DNA from: Hedera helix
Taxonomy: Eukaryota; Streptophyta; Magnoliopsida; Apiales; Araliaceae
Assembly: GCA_947179155.2 (NCBI GenBank)
Contig: OX359276.1
Span: forward strand, 40,498,192-40,562,191
Direction: 5' to 3'
Length of the DNA: 64,000 bases
In this document: positions 34,601-46,971 of the stretch, piece after piece
Numbering within the stretch: the first letter of the stretch is position 1
Layout of the letters: each line of letters begins with the position of its first letter
Program-made: the position numbers and the translations under genes
The notes under the pieces: model-generated
Told to the model about the DNA's origin: nothing
Seen by the model: the letters and a program-made list of their open reading frames with translations, nothing else
Database searches by the model: none

Positions 34601-35618
34601 TAATAATATTAGTAAGAGATTAAAATATTATTAAATACGGAATAATATTATAAGATGATGATTAGTGATTAAAATATTATCAAAGAAAGATAATATTACT
34701 AATAAGTTAAGGAATTATCTAATGTTTGATTATGTGGCTAAATGTTAGATAATTTATTATAAGAATAGTTGTATTATGAGTTAAGATATGATTTGCTGAT
34801 GGAAAGATCAATCTTATAAATGATAGGTTTTTCATAAGAGATTAAATTAGATTGTGTAGCAGTAATCGACGGACAAGGCAAGTTTCCTATCTTCAAACTT
34901 TATTTTGTGCAAGTTTCCTAAACCCTACTCAATTTATATTCGAGCAGGATATATTATTTTATTGTTCAAGTTCCTAACTCAATCTCAAGTTATTATGTTT
35001 CAAGCATGTTATGGTTTAATTCTGTATAATTATTCCACCTCCGTAAATTATTGATTCGCACATAGTGCATGTTGCATGTGTTCATCAGGTATGAAAGGCT
35101 GATCACCTTCATTACCATAAGGTTCAGTTAAATTGTTCATGGCCATTATTGACACTCAACATTAATTGATTCAGTCATTTAATTATTGAAATTATGATTC
35201 GTACTCGTTCACAGTTATTATATTGTTGAAAATCCAAAAGCTTATTCTTTCTTTCAATCATGATATATCTTTATTGTACTTAAACTTGCTGAGCAAATTC
35301 ATTGCTCACTCTTGCTATATCATGATAACCAATTTCAGATTAATAAGAATGTTCGAGGAGAGCCGGAGACAGAAGCAAAAGACAAGATTATAGTGTTATG
35401 CATGATAACTAATTTGTTATATGATGTAAGTTATTTGTGTAAGCCTTTTATGAATCTAAAGGTATATATGTAAGTTAAGGTTAGAAACCTTGGGAAATGT
35501 TGTAGAATAAACAATTTATGTTTATATATTCCGCATTAGTTATAGAACATGTATGGAGATGATGTATCGTGACGTACCAACTCTAGGGTTCAAGGTACCC
35601 GGATTTGGGGTCGTTACA
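31609..35618 (+). mobile_element. Array LTR3
   Basis: Same length and structure. It shares ATTATTTCTCTG and TTGGGAAATG with LTR2 and has GACAGATGAATAA, intermediate between LTR2 and LTR1/LTR4. Confidence 0.88.
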
Positions 35619-37746
35619 AGTTGGTATCAGAGCTGATAGGTTATAGTTCTTAGGTAGCAGTACCTTAGGCTATAATCATGGAAAGATAATGTAAACAGTG
35701 AAAGGATAAACTCAGATAGAGTTTAGAAATGAACATATACAGTTCATAAAGGAGGAAATAAATCTATATATATACATAGATATATGAAAAGATTCAAAGA
35801 AGGATCTTCAAATAGTGTAATCCAAATAAATGGAATAAGAATCTGGGAACACTTGATTCAAGAATTTAAAAAGAGAAGGATCGTATAGTAAAATGATCAG
35901 AGAGGAATGATAAGATGATAGAATTAAACGATCCTAGAATAAAGGAGAAATTGTACAGTGAAATCAATTGTGATATAAGATCACCGTGATCATAGTAAAA
36001 TCATGGAATGACAGATGGTCTGTTAAATGATTAAGAGAATTTATAAATAGCATGATGCTATAAGATGAAGGATACTATGAAATAGTAATAAGTGAACTTT
36101 TGAAGTGTTGAGTGTGATAAGTTATGAATCGAGAAAATTCATATCAAGTTAAGAGAAGTTAAAGGTTTGTGGGTTTTTTATTGAGGACTCATGCTAGTGG
36201 TCGAGTTGACCAATTTCTTGTATGGGCAGGAGATTGTGTTTGGTTTGACGACCACTTAGCTTCCTATAGTGATAATCGATTGAAACCTAGTGTCGCGCTA
36301 TTCGTTATATGTATGTTGAGAAGGTGATTCTTTTCTCATGTGTATAACGGATAGATAGAGGATGTTAAGATAAGTTCGTGTTCTGAGAATCGACACGTAT
36401 GGTAAGTTTGTGACTCATTATCGCATTATCGTATGGTGGAACCCCTCAGCGAATGGGCGACTTTGGCCTGACTAGGACAAGCTCCTCGAACCATATGATT
36501 GTGGTAAGTTCCTGAGCCCAAATACGTGGTAAGTTTGATGAACAGCGAGTGTGGGTAGAGTTAAGTAGCAAGATTAAGGTTATAATAGAGATAGTTATTA
36601 AGCTGGAAAAGATGAGGAGTAAAATTGGTGATTAATTGAGGTTTTAGGATATTCCAAATCTTCTAGCTATGCTAGACTTTGAAATTCTTAAAATCGTGCT
36701 AAATTCGCACTTTTGTGCTTTTGAAAATATCAAAATATGTTTTAATAATCATTAATGCACTTAGTGCAGAGATGATAAACGATGGAGTCATCAATACAGA
36801 GTAACCTAGTGGTTGATGTTGCCTTAAGCCCACTATGGTATGATGTAATATGACAAAGTCATAAAATGATTTTCAGTATTTTGGAAACGTTTAAAGAAGA
36901 GTCTATGCTAATTGTTTCGGCTGGACAAATTGATTTGAAAATATCAAAATGTATTTATAAAATCATCACGTGCCATTAAAGCCATGGTGCAGAGATGAAA
37001 AAGACGGAATATTCAACGCATTGTTGTAACGGTGCGGTAGTATGAAGTCCTAACAAAATGAATTTCGGTTATCTTAACCAATCTAAAAAGATTTTCAGTT
37101 CGTAATATACGAACAGTTCAATGATGTGAGTCTACGTCATTTATTTTGACTGGACATTTTTGGTCAGAAATGACTCGAGTTTTATTATCCAATCCAAATT
37201 ATGTGGAGCGGAATTTTGTAGTAAGTCTGAGGTGAACAACCCTATAATGGGGGATATGTCAGAGCCATGAATAAAGAACCCGCGAGGGGGCGCCCAAGAG
37301 AGGTGGCATGCTGATATAACAAAATAAGGGCTGGTAAATCCATAGAGTTCAACCCTGAGTGAAGTCGTTGTGCACAGCGCTAGCGTACGATAGGCTGATC
37401 ACCTAGCGTACAAAACAGTGTGGAATGTTTTCAGTCTTTATGATTGATAAACCTTCTCGCAGATGTTCACGGTCTTTATGACCCCTCAGCATAGTATGAA
37501 AGTTTTAATGAATATTTTAATTTTCAATTTATCCTTTTGTAAGGTGTTCCAATGTTCTGGACATCGAATGGATAAATGAGTTATTTGAATGGGGTTATTT
37601 TTACTTCTTGATTATTCAAATTCATTCACAGTTATTGATAAATTGTGAAGACTCCTGAGAGATGTTCCAATGTTCTGGACATCGAATGGGTAAAGGGGTA
37701 AGTATACTGTAATTTCGAGGACGAAATTCTTAGAAGAAGGGGTGAA
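35619..37746 (+). mobile_element. Array internal region INT3
   Basis: It carries the same variants as INT2 at every site I compared, and it is non-coding. It ends with the AGAAGAAGGGG purine tract before LTR4. Confidence 0.85.
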
Positions 37747-40700
37747 TGTAATACCCCGGATATTTACAAGGTTTGTAGAATAAATCAAATATGATTAATT
37801 AAAGGTTACGATAAAACCTAGTTTTGGTGAATAAAATAAATAGAAATATATATGCTGTAAATTTCGAGGACGAAATTCTTATAAGGAGAGGTGAATGTAA
37901 TATCCCGGATATTTCACAAGATTTTTTTTTTTAAATAAGTTCTTGATGATTAAATAAAGGTTGAGTTTAAAACCTAGATTTAGAGAAGTAAAAGTTATAA
38001 AAAAAATGAGTAAACATTTGACCCTAATCTTGGTGTTAGGAATGAAATGTGAGTGAATATAGGTTTTTATATTTTAAAACCTAGAATTGATTATTATGTA
38101 TACTTAGAGGTATATAAATAATAAGGTAATATAATACCTTTAAAGCTCAATGGATTTAGTTGACTGAAAGAGATTGTGTAAGAAGGTAAAGAGAGATTAT
38201 GGAATTATAATAAATATAATTCACCAAGGTTAGACATGAATAAAGAAGGTATATGTATACTTACGCGTATGAATGCAAGATAGCAAAGTGGTCAAACAGT
38301 CAAGTTTGACTAAACTAAAGCAAAGGAAGTTAAAAACTCAAATTGGAGTTCGGTGTGAAATTTTGAGACACGGACGGTACCGTTGAGTTCAGAACGTCAA
38401 ATTTAGTAAGAAAAGACATTAACACATTTTTGTGTCGGAGTTGACTTTTTGGTCAAAGTCAACAGTTGACTTTTATTATGAAAAAGTCAACTGTGAGTTC
38501 GGATGAGAATTTTGACGAACGGATTCCGGAATTGAGTTCAGAACGTCGAAATTAGCCAGAATAGTCGTAAACACTATTTTGTGACGGGTTGACTTTTTTG
38601 GTCAAAGTCAACCGTTTGACTTGTAAATGTGAAAAGTCAAAATTTGAGAGTTTGGAGAAGAATTTTGAGAAACGGACTTCACCGTTGCGACGGGAACATT
38701 GAATTTAGTAAGTATGGACTGTAAACACGATATGTGTTTCGATTGACTTTTTGGTCAAAGTTGACCGTTTGACTTTTTAGGATAAAATGTCGAACTTGAA
38801 GTTCGGAAGTGAATTTGAAGAAACGGATGTTACCGCGACGACGGGGACGTCGAAATTAGTAGGAATCGACTGTAAGTTTTTAATTTTGACATTTCGGGTC
38901 GAAAAATCAAATAACGGGTCAAATAATTAAAAGAGGGACCCAAAAGAGTAATTTATTTAACTAAGGCAAGCTAGGGCTCAACCTATTTTCACTCCCACAC
39001 GCCTCCTTCAGCTGAAATAGGAAGGGAGAGAGAGAGAAGAAGAAGAAACCATGGAAATACAAAGAAGAAGCTTGGAGAAAAATGAGCTAGGGTGGTCGGA
39101 TCATCAAGGAGCAAGAATTAAAGTTTAAGCTCTCATCTTGGTGAAGCTAGAGAGCCCAGAAAATCGATCATCCATGAAGGTATAAAACTTTTCCAAACTT
39201 GAACTTTAATGAAACTTAGGTTTTATGGTTTCTTATATAGCTATGGTATGATAGCTTGGTATTTTGAGTGTTGGATCATGTTTATGTGATGATTTGAGTT
39301 ATATATGTAGATCTATACAAAGATCAAGTGAAAGAAAACAAGAAATCAAGAAAAAAATGTTTCGCCGGAAAATTTTTATAAGTTGTTTGTTTAACACCGA
39401 TTTGTGGTTTAATTTCAAAACTAAAACCATATTTAGACTCCTAAGATGTAGTAGATCAGATCTGGGCAAGAAAAGTTAAGAAATCTCGCCGGAAAATTTT
39501 CGGATCGCCGGAGAAGATGACCGGAAAAGTCGCCACCGGCGAACTTTTCCGGCCGAGACGGTTTCTGTATGCTAGACGCAGAATCTGGAAAAAATTCCTT
39601 CTACAAAGTTGTAGAGAATTAAATTTCGTGTGGAATAGACATAAGATTCGTAATTTTCGGATAAACGGGCTAATTACTATGATTTTCGGAAGTTTCAGCA
39701 CTTTAAAAATTATAAATAAATTAGAGAAAAATTATTTTATTCTGAAAATTATTTTTCTGTAATGTTGTGATATTATTTTAGAATTTCTGGAAAATTTTGG
39801 TGAATTTTTGAAGAGCTTAAATATTTATTATATTTTAAGGCTATTTAAAGTTAATTTAAAAATAGTGAAAATTCATAGAAAATTCTATGAATGTTAGAAA
39901 ATTATGAAACTTGGTGAAAAATCTTATAATAATATAAGATAAATATTGATGATATTTGGAGGATATAAATGTATGTTGTATTATTATTTCTATTTTAAAG
40001 CTATTAAATAATAGTTTTATAAATAGAAATAATTATAGAAAATTATCGGATAATATGAAAAATTGGCATAACTTGAGTTCTTCAACTCCGATGACCACAA
40101 AATTTAAACTGGAACTTCTTGTTATCCTTTGTGAGATTCTGTCCAAAGATGGTTATTTATTGATGTATAGAATGAAAGTTATAATATTTACTAGAACTTA
40201 TTATTTTAAAAGTGAATGGGAATAACTCTTTGTGTGTAACTCAGAAAATTATAAAAATTTTACTGGAGCTATATGTTCATAACAGGAGTTTACTGTGAAA
40301 ATTTCGTAAGTTTTTGACAGAGGAATAATTTATGATAAATGTAGTCATTTCGGACTATTTTGGCCTATTTAAAAATAGTAAATGAAATTGAAAAATTCCA
40401 GAAAAAAATATATGTTCATGAGGATATCATATAATGATGATTCACAGAAAATAAAAAATTTCTGAATGGTTGTGGTATTTTTCATATAAATGTTTAAGTT
40501 ATGAATAAATGAGAATATTAAGTTAAATGAAGATTAAAAATTAGGTAAATGTGATTTTATTGACAAATGGTCTTTTTATGAGATGTTCAGATTTTACAAG
40601 AGTATGTGGGTCATTTGTAATAAAATGTTATGTGTATATCATTTTATGTTTATTAGTGATAAAAGAAATTGTATTGAATAAACAATTAAATAAAATTGTT

Positions 40701-41748
40701 TATAAGTTTAATAAATGATTAAAATATTATTAAACGATTAATAATATTAGTAAGAGATTAAAATATTATTAAATACGGAATAATATTATAAGATGATGAT
40801 TAGTGATTAAAATATTATCAAAGAAAGATAATATTACTAATAAGTTAAGGAATTATCTAATGTTTGATTATGTGGCTAAATGTTAGATAATTTATTATAA
40901 GAATAGTTGTATTATGAGTTAAGATATGATTTGCTGATGGAAAGATCAATCTTATAAATGATAGGTTTTTCATAAGAGATTAAATTAGATTGTGTAGCAG
41001 TAATCGACGGACAAGGCAAGTTTCCTATCTTCAAACTTTATTTTGTGCAAGTTTCCTAAACCCTACTCAATTTATATTCGAGCAGGATATATTATTTTAT
41101 TGTTCAAGTTCCTAACTCAATCTCAAGTTATTATGTTTCAAGCATGTTATGGTTTAATTCTGTATAATTATTCCACCTCCGTAAATTATTGATTCGCACA
41201 TAGTGCATGTTGCATGTGTTCATCAGGTATGAAAGGCTGATCACCTTCATTACCATAAGGTTCAGTTAAATTGTTCATGGCCATTATTGACACTCAACAT
41301 TAATTGATTCAGTCATTTAATTATTGAAATTATGATTCGTACTCGTTCACAGTTATTATATTGTTGAAAATCCAAAAGCTTATTCTTTCTTTCAATCATG
41401 ATATATCTTTATTGTACTTAAACTTGCTGAGCAAATTCATTACTCACTCTTGCTATATCATGATAACCAATTTCAGATTAATAAGAATGTTCGAGGAGAG
41501 CCGGAGACAGAAGCAAAAGACAAGATTATAGTGTTATGCATGATAACTAATTTGTTATATGATGTAAGTTATTTGTGTAAGCCTTTTATGAATCTAAAGG
41601 TATATATGTAAGTTAAGGTTAGAAACCTTGGAAAATGTTGTAGAATAAACAATTTATGTTTATATATTCCGCATTAGTTATAGAACATGTATGAAGATGA
41701 TGTATCGTGACGTACCAACTCTAGGGTTCAAGGTACCCGGATTTGGGG
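37747..41748 (+). mobile_element. Array LTR4, last 8 bases missing
   Basis: It follows the 6138-bp period but stops at ATTTGGGG, without the final TCGTTACA. It shares ATTATTTTTCTG, GACAGAGGAATAA and TTGGAAAATG with LTR1. It has private changes: GCCACCGG near 39534, TATAATGATG near 40430, TTACTCACTC near 41440 and TATGAAGATG near 41690. It is followed directly by inverted INT sequence. Confidence 0.88.
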
Positions 41749-42063
41749 GATCGTTTAATTCTATCATCTTATCATTCCTCTCTGATCATTTTACTATACG
41801 ATCCTTCTCTTTTTAAATTCTTGAATCAAGTGTTCCCAGATTCTTATTCCATTTATTTGGATTACACTATTTGAAGATCCTTCTTTGAATCTTTTCATAT
41901 ATCTATGTATATATATAGATTTATTTCCTCCTTTATGAACTGTATATGTTCATTTCTAAACTCTATCTGAGTTTATCCTTTCACTGTTTACATTATCTTT
42001 CCATGATTATAGCCTAAGGTACTGCTACCTAAGAACTATAACCTATCAGCTCTGATACCAACT
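41748..42063 (-). mobile_element. Inverted INT fragment at the palindrome centre
   Basis: The reverse complement of the first 316 bases of INT (equivalent to 23343-23658), including the PBS at 42049-42060. The junction with LTR4 lies in a G-run shared by both partners, close to a matching TCGTT. This indicates a microhomology join or a polymerase template switch. Confidence 0.88.
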
Positions 42064-45000
42064 TGTAACGACCCCAAATCCGGGTACCTTGAACCCTAGA
42101 GTTGGTACGTCACGATACATCATCTCCATACATGTTCTATAACTAATGCGGAATATATAAACATAAATTGTTTATTCTACAACATTTCCCAAGGTTTCTA
42201 ACCTTAACTTACATATATACCTTTAGATTCATAAAAGGCTTACACAAATAACTTACATCATATAACAAATTAGTTATCATGCATAACACTATAATCTTGT
42301 CTTTTGCTTCTGTCTCCGGCTCTCCTCGAACATTCTTATTAATCTGAAATTGGTTATCATGATATAGCAAGAGTGAGCAATGAATTTGCTCAGCAAGTTT
42401 AAGTACAATAAAGATATATCATGATTGAAAGAAAAAATAAGCTTTTGGATTTTCAACAATATAATAACTGTGAACGAGTACGAATCATAATTTCAATAAT
42501 TAAATGACTGAATCAATTAATGTTGAGTGTCAATAATGGCCATGAACAATTTAACTGAACCTTATGGTAATGAAGGTGATCAGCCTTTCATACCTGATGA
42601 ACACATGCAACATGCACTATGTGCGAATCAATAATTTACGGAGGTGGAATAATTATACAGAATTAAACCATAACATGCTTGAAACATAATAACTTGAGAT
42701 TGAGTTAGGAACTTGAACAATAAAATAATATATCCTGCTCGAATATAAATTGAGTAGGGTTTAGGAAACTTGCACAAAATAAAGTTTGAAGATAGGAAAC
42801 TTGCCTTGTCCGTCGATTACTGCTACACAATCTAATTTAATCTCTTATGAAAAACCTATCATTTATAAGATTGATCTTTCCATCAGCAAATCATATCTTA
42901 ACTCATAATACAACTATTCTTATAATAAATTATCTAACATTTAGCCACATAATCAAACATTAGATAATTCCTTAACTTATTAGTAATATTATCTTTCTTT
43001 GATAATATTTTAATCACTAATCATCATCTTATAATATTATTCCGTATTTAATAATATTTTAATCTCTTACTAATATTATTAATCGTTTAATAATATTTTA
43101 ATCATTTATTAAACTTATAAACAATTTTATTTAATTGTTTATTCAATACAATTTCTTTTATCACTAATAAACATAAAATGATATACACATAACATTTTAT
43201 TACAAATGACCCACATACTCTTGTAAAATCTGAACATCTCATAAAAAGACCATTTGTCAATAAAATCACATTTACCTAATTTTTAATCTTCATTTAACTT
43301 AATATTCTCATTTATTCATAACTTAAACATTTATATGAAAAATACCACAACCATTCAGAAATTTTTTATTTTCTATGAATCATCAGTATATGATATCCTC
43401 ATGAACATATATTTTTTTCTGGAATTTTTCAATTTCATTTACTATTTTTAAATAGGCCAAAATAGTCCGAAATGACTACATTTATCATAAATTATTCCTC
43501 TGTCAAAAACTTACGAAATTTTCACAGTAAACTCCTGTTATGAACATATAGCTCCAGTAAAATTTTTATAATTTTCTGAGTTACACACAAAGAGTTATTC
43601 CCATTCACTTTTAAAATAATAAGTTCTAGTAAATATTATAACTTTCATTCTATACATCAATAAATAACCATCTTTGGACAGAATCTCACAAAGGATAACA
43701 AGAAGTTCCAGTTTAAATTTTGTGGTCATCGGAGTTGAAGAACTCAAGTTATGCCAATTTTTCATATTATCCGATAATTTTCTATAATTATTTCTATTTA
43801 TAAAACTATTATTTAATAGCTTTAAAATAGAAATAATAATACAACATACATTTATATCCTCCAAATATCATCAATATTTATCTTATATTATTATAAGATT
43901 TTTCACCAAGTTTCATAATTTTCTAACATTCATAGAATTTTCTATGAATTTTCACTATTTTTAAATTAACTTTAAATAGCCTTAAAATATAATAAATATT
44001 TAAGCTCTTCAAAAATTCACCAAAATTTTCCAGAAATTCTAAAATAATATCACAACATTACAGAAAAATAATTTTCAGAATAAAATAATTTTTCTCTAAT
44101 TTATTTATAATTTTTAAAGTGCTGAAACTTCCGAAAATCATAGTAATTAGCCCGTTTATCCGAAAATTACGAATCTTATGTCTATTCCACACGAAATTTA
44201 ATTCTCTACAACTTTGTAGAAGGAATTTTTTCCAGATTCTGCGTCTAGCATACAGAAACCGTCTCGGCCGGAAAAGTTCGCCGGCGGCGACTTTTCCGGT
44301 CATCTTCTCCGGCGATCCGAAAATTTTCCGGCGAGATTTCTTAACTTTTCTTGCCCAGATCTGATCTACTACATCTTAGGAGTCTAAATATGGTTTTAGT
44401 TTTGAAATTAAACCACAAATCGGTGTTAAACAAACAACTTATAAAAATTTTCCGGCGAAACATTTTTTTCTTGATTTCTTGTTTTCTTTCACTTGATCTT
44501 TGTATAGATCTACATATATAACTCAAATCATCACATAAACATGATCCAACACTCAAAATACCAAGCTATCATACCATAGCTATATAAGAAACCATAAAAC
44601 CTAAGTTTCATTAAAGTTCAAGTTTGGAAAAGTTTTATACCTTCATGGATGATCGATTTTCTGGGCTCTCTAGCTTCACCAAGATGAGAGCTTAAACTTT
44701 AATTCTTGCTCCTTGATGATCCGACCACCCTAGCTCATTTTTCTCCAAGCTTCTTCTTTGTATTTCCATGGTTTCTTCTTCTTCTCTCTCTCTCCCTTCC
44801 TATTTCAGCTGAAGGAGGCGTGTGGGAGTGAAAATAGGTTGAGCCCTAGCTTGCCTTAGTTAAATAAATTACTCTTTTGGGTCCCTCTTTTAATTATTTG
44901 ACCCGTTATTTGATTTTTCGACCCGAAATGTCAAAATTAAAAACTTACAGTCGATTCCTACTAATTTCGACGTCCCCGTCGTCGCGGTAACATCCGTTTC

Positions 45001-45924
45001 TTCAAATTCACTTCCGAACTTCAAGTTCGACATTTTATCCTAAAAAGTCAAACGGTCAACTTTGACCAAAAAGTCAATCGAAACACATATCGTGTTTACA
45101 GTCCATACTTACTAAATTCAATGTTCCCGTCGCAACGGTGAAGTCCGTTTCTCAAAATTCTTCTCCAAACTCTCAAATTTTGACTTTTCACATTTACAAG
45201 TCAAACGGTTGACTTTGACCAAAAAAGTCAACCCGTCACAAAATAGTGTTTACGACTATTCTGGCTAATTTCGACGTTCTGAACTCAATTCCGGAATCCG
45301 TTCGTCAAAATTCTCATCCGAACTCACAGTTGACTTTTTCATAATAAAAGTCAACTGTTGACTTTGACCAAAAAGTCAACTCCGACACAAAAATGTGTTA
45401 ATGTCTTTTCTTACTAAATTTGACGTTCTGAACTCAACGGTACCGTCCGTGTCTCAAAATTTCACACCGAACTCCAATTTGAGTTTTTAACTTCCTTTGC
45501 TTTAGTTTAGTCAAACTTGACTGTTTGACCACTTTGCTATCTTGCATTCATACGCGTAAGTATACATATACCTTCTTTATTCATGTCTAACCTTGGTGAA
45601 TTATATTTATTATAATTCCATAATCTCTCTTTACCTTCTTACACAATCTCTTTCAGTCAACTAAATCCATTGAGCTTTAAAGGTATTATATTACCTTATT
45701 ATTTATATACCTCTAAGTATACATAATAATCAATTCTAGGTTTTAAAATATAAAAACCTATATTCACTCACATTTCATTCCTAACACCAAGATTAGGGTC
45801 AAATGTTTACTCATTTTTTTTATAACTTTTACTTCTCTAAATCTAGGTTTTAAACTCAACCTTTATTTAATCATCAAGAACTTATTTAAAAAAAAAAATC
45901 TTGTGAAATATCAGGGATATTACA
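42064..45924 (-). mobile_element. Array LTR5, inverted, short form (3861 bp)
   Basis: The exact reverse-complement equivalent of 19482-23342, so it lacks the 149-bp prefix found in LTR1-4. Its outer end reads ...ATCAGGGATATTACA, the TGTAATATCCC start with one change. CTGAT follows directly. It carries LTR1/LTR4-type variants at the TTTTTCTG and GACAGAGGA sites but the GGGAAATG variant of LTR2/3. It also has private changes (GATTCATAGAAAAT, CTTATTTTTTCTTTC), so it is not a copy artefact of LTR4. Confidence 0.9.
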
Positions 45925-46518
45925 CTGATCACCTAGAGTACCCATCTTCAGATATTGCAATTGAAATGGTTGTTAATATTCAAAAGGAAATGATAATATT
46001 ATGTCTATAGGGTATTATAAATACTCAAAACGTATGTTCACGATCTTGTGACCTTTTAGCATGAAGAATCAGTATGTTAAATCAATTGAAAGTTATTATT
46101 TAAAGTTGCATGTCTTCATAATTATTATATATTGTTGAAGTTTTAGGAGTTAATTCTTTTTCATTCATGATATATCCTTTATTGTTTATTTAAACTTGCT
46201 GAACAAAGTAGTTGCTTACTCTTGCTATATCATGAACTATTTTTCAGCTAAGCCCGAGTTATCTAAGGAATACAAAGGCAAGGGAAAGGTGAATGATTAG
46301 AAATAATTAGTTTTTATTTTATGTTGTAAACCTTTTGTATTATAAGGTAATAGTGATGTATTTAAGGTTAGTGGAACATAGGATTGATAGTACGTTTTGC
46401 AATGAATTTATGTATATTTTTCGTGAGTTATTGAAGATTTAGTTTATGAATATTTGTCAAGTGATAAATAATAAGTACCGAACCCGAGGTTCGAGGGACC
46501 CGAATTTGGAGCGTCACA
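45925..46518 (+). mobile_element. Older LTR, 3' segment
   Basis: Starts CTGATCACCTAGAGTAC, the right half of the motif split at 19332, and ends CCCGAATTTGGAGCGTCACA. It parallels the last 0.5 kb of the array LTR in order: GGCTGATCACC, TTCATGATATATC...TTTATTGT, AACTTGCTGA.CAAA, GCTATATCATGA, then the terminal ...TTTGG.G.GT.ACA. It is therefore the 3' end of a related, older LTR that received the array. Confidence 0.7.
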
Positions 46519-46963
46519 GTATCTTTTCACAAATTTAATACTTTATAGTGTGTTAATAAAATAAAATTTAAGTTTTGACTATTTGTTGTAGCAAAATTTT
46601 ATGATTCTTGTTTTGTAAATTTGTTCATGTTTCAGAAAAATTATTTAATAGTGCTGGAATAAAATCACGTGATGTCTCAGGTTAATAAAATCTCTCTATT
46701 TAAGTGGTACTCCATAACTTATAACTATGAATTCACTGAAATGAAGAGATTTTATTGACCTGAAGTATCACGTAATATTACTCCAGGACCATCGAATAAT
46801 TACTCAATGTTTTAATATGGATAAAAAAAGTAAATGAACTAAGCAGTTTCGACGAGTTTTTCTTAGTTCAAAAGTGTACTTGATTTTTGAATCTGTGCAT
46901 GGATCGTAATAAACTTTTGAAACTATAGATTCAAAATTTATAATATTTTCTAGAAAATGATTA
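46519..46963. other. Intergenic, no gene seen
   Basis: AT-rich sequence between the end of the older LTR and the hAT element. The segment near 46650-46790 has a weak inverted arrangement (TAATAGT..TGGAATAAAAT...ATTACTCCA..ACCAT), perhaps an old small insertion. Confidence 0.35.
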
Positions 46964-46971
46964 GTATGAAC

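Larger units (their letters stand above)
19333..45924. mobile_element. Palindromic tandem array of a LARD-like LTR element (26.6 kb)
   Basis: Structure: LTR1-INT1-LTR2-INT2-LTR3-INT3-LTR4 in plus orientation with an exact 6138-bp period (LTR 4010 + INT 2128). LTR4 lacks only its last 8 bases and is joined to 316 bp of inverted INT, inverted PBS and inverted LTR5. Both outer boundaries are the U3 (TGTAATA.CCC) end of an LTR, and both are flanked by CTGA(T) at 19329-19333 and 45925-45929. There are no gag, protease, RT, RNase H or integrase frames anywhere, so the unit is non-autonomous (long LTRs and a short non-coding interior, as in LARDs). Copies differ at very few sites and have no period-changing indels, so the array is young. 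Confidence 0.92.

Noticed and set aside
19333..45924. The array as a long-read foldback or tandem assembly artefact
   Set aside because: The flanking CTGA(T) duplication and private base changes in LTR4 and LTR5 (for example GCCACCGG versus GCCGCCGG, GATTCATAG versus GATTCACAG) make a pure artefact unlikely. Raw reads would still be decisive.
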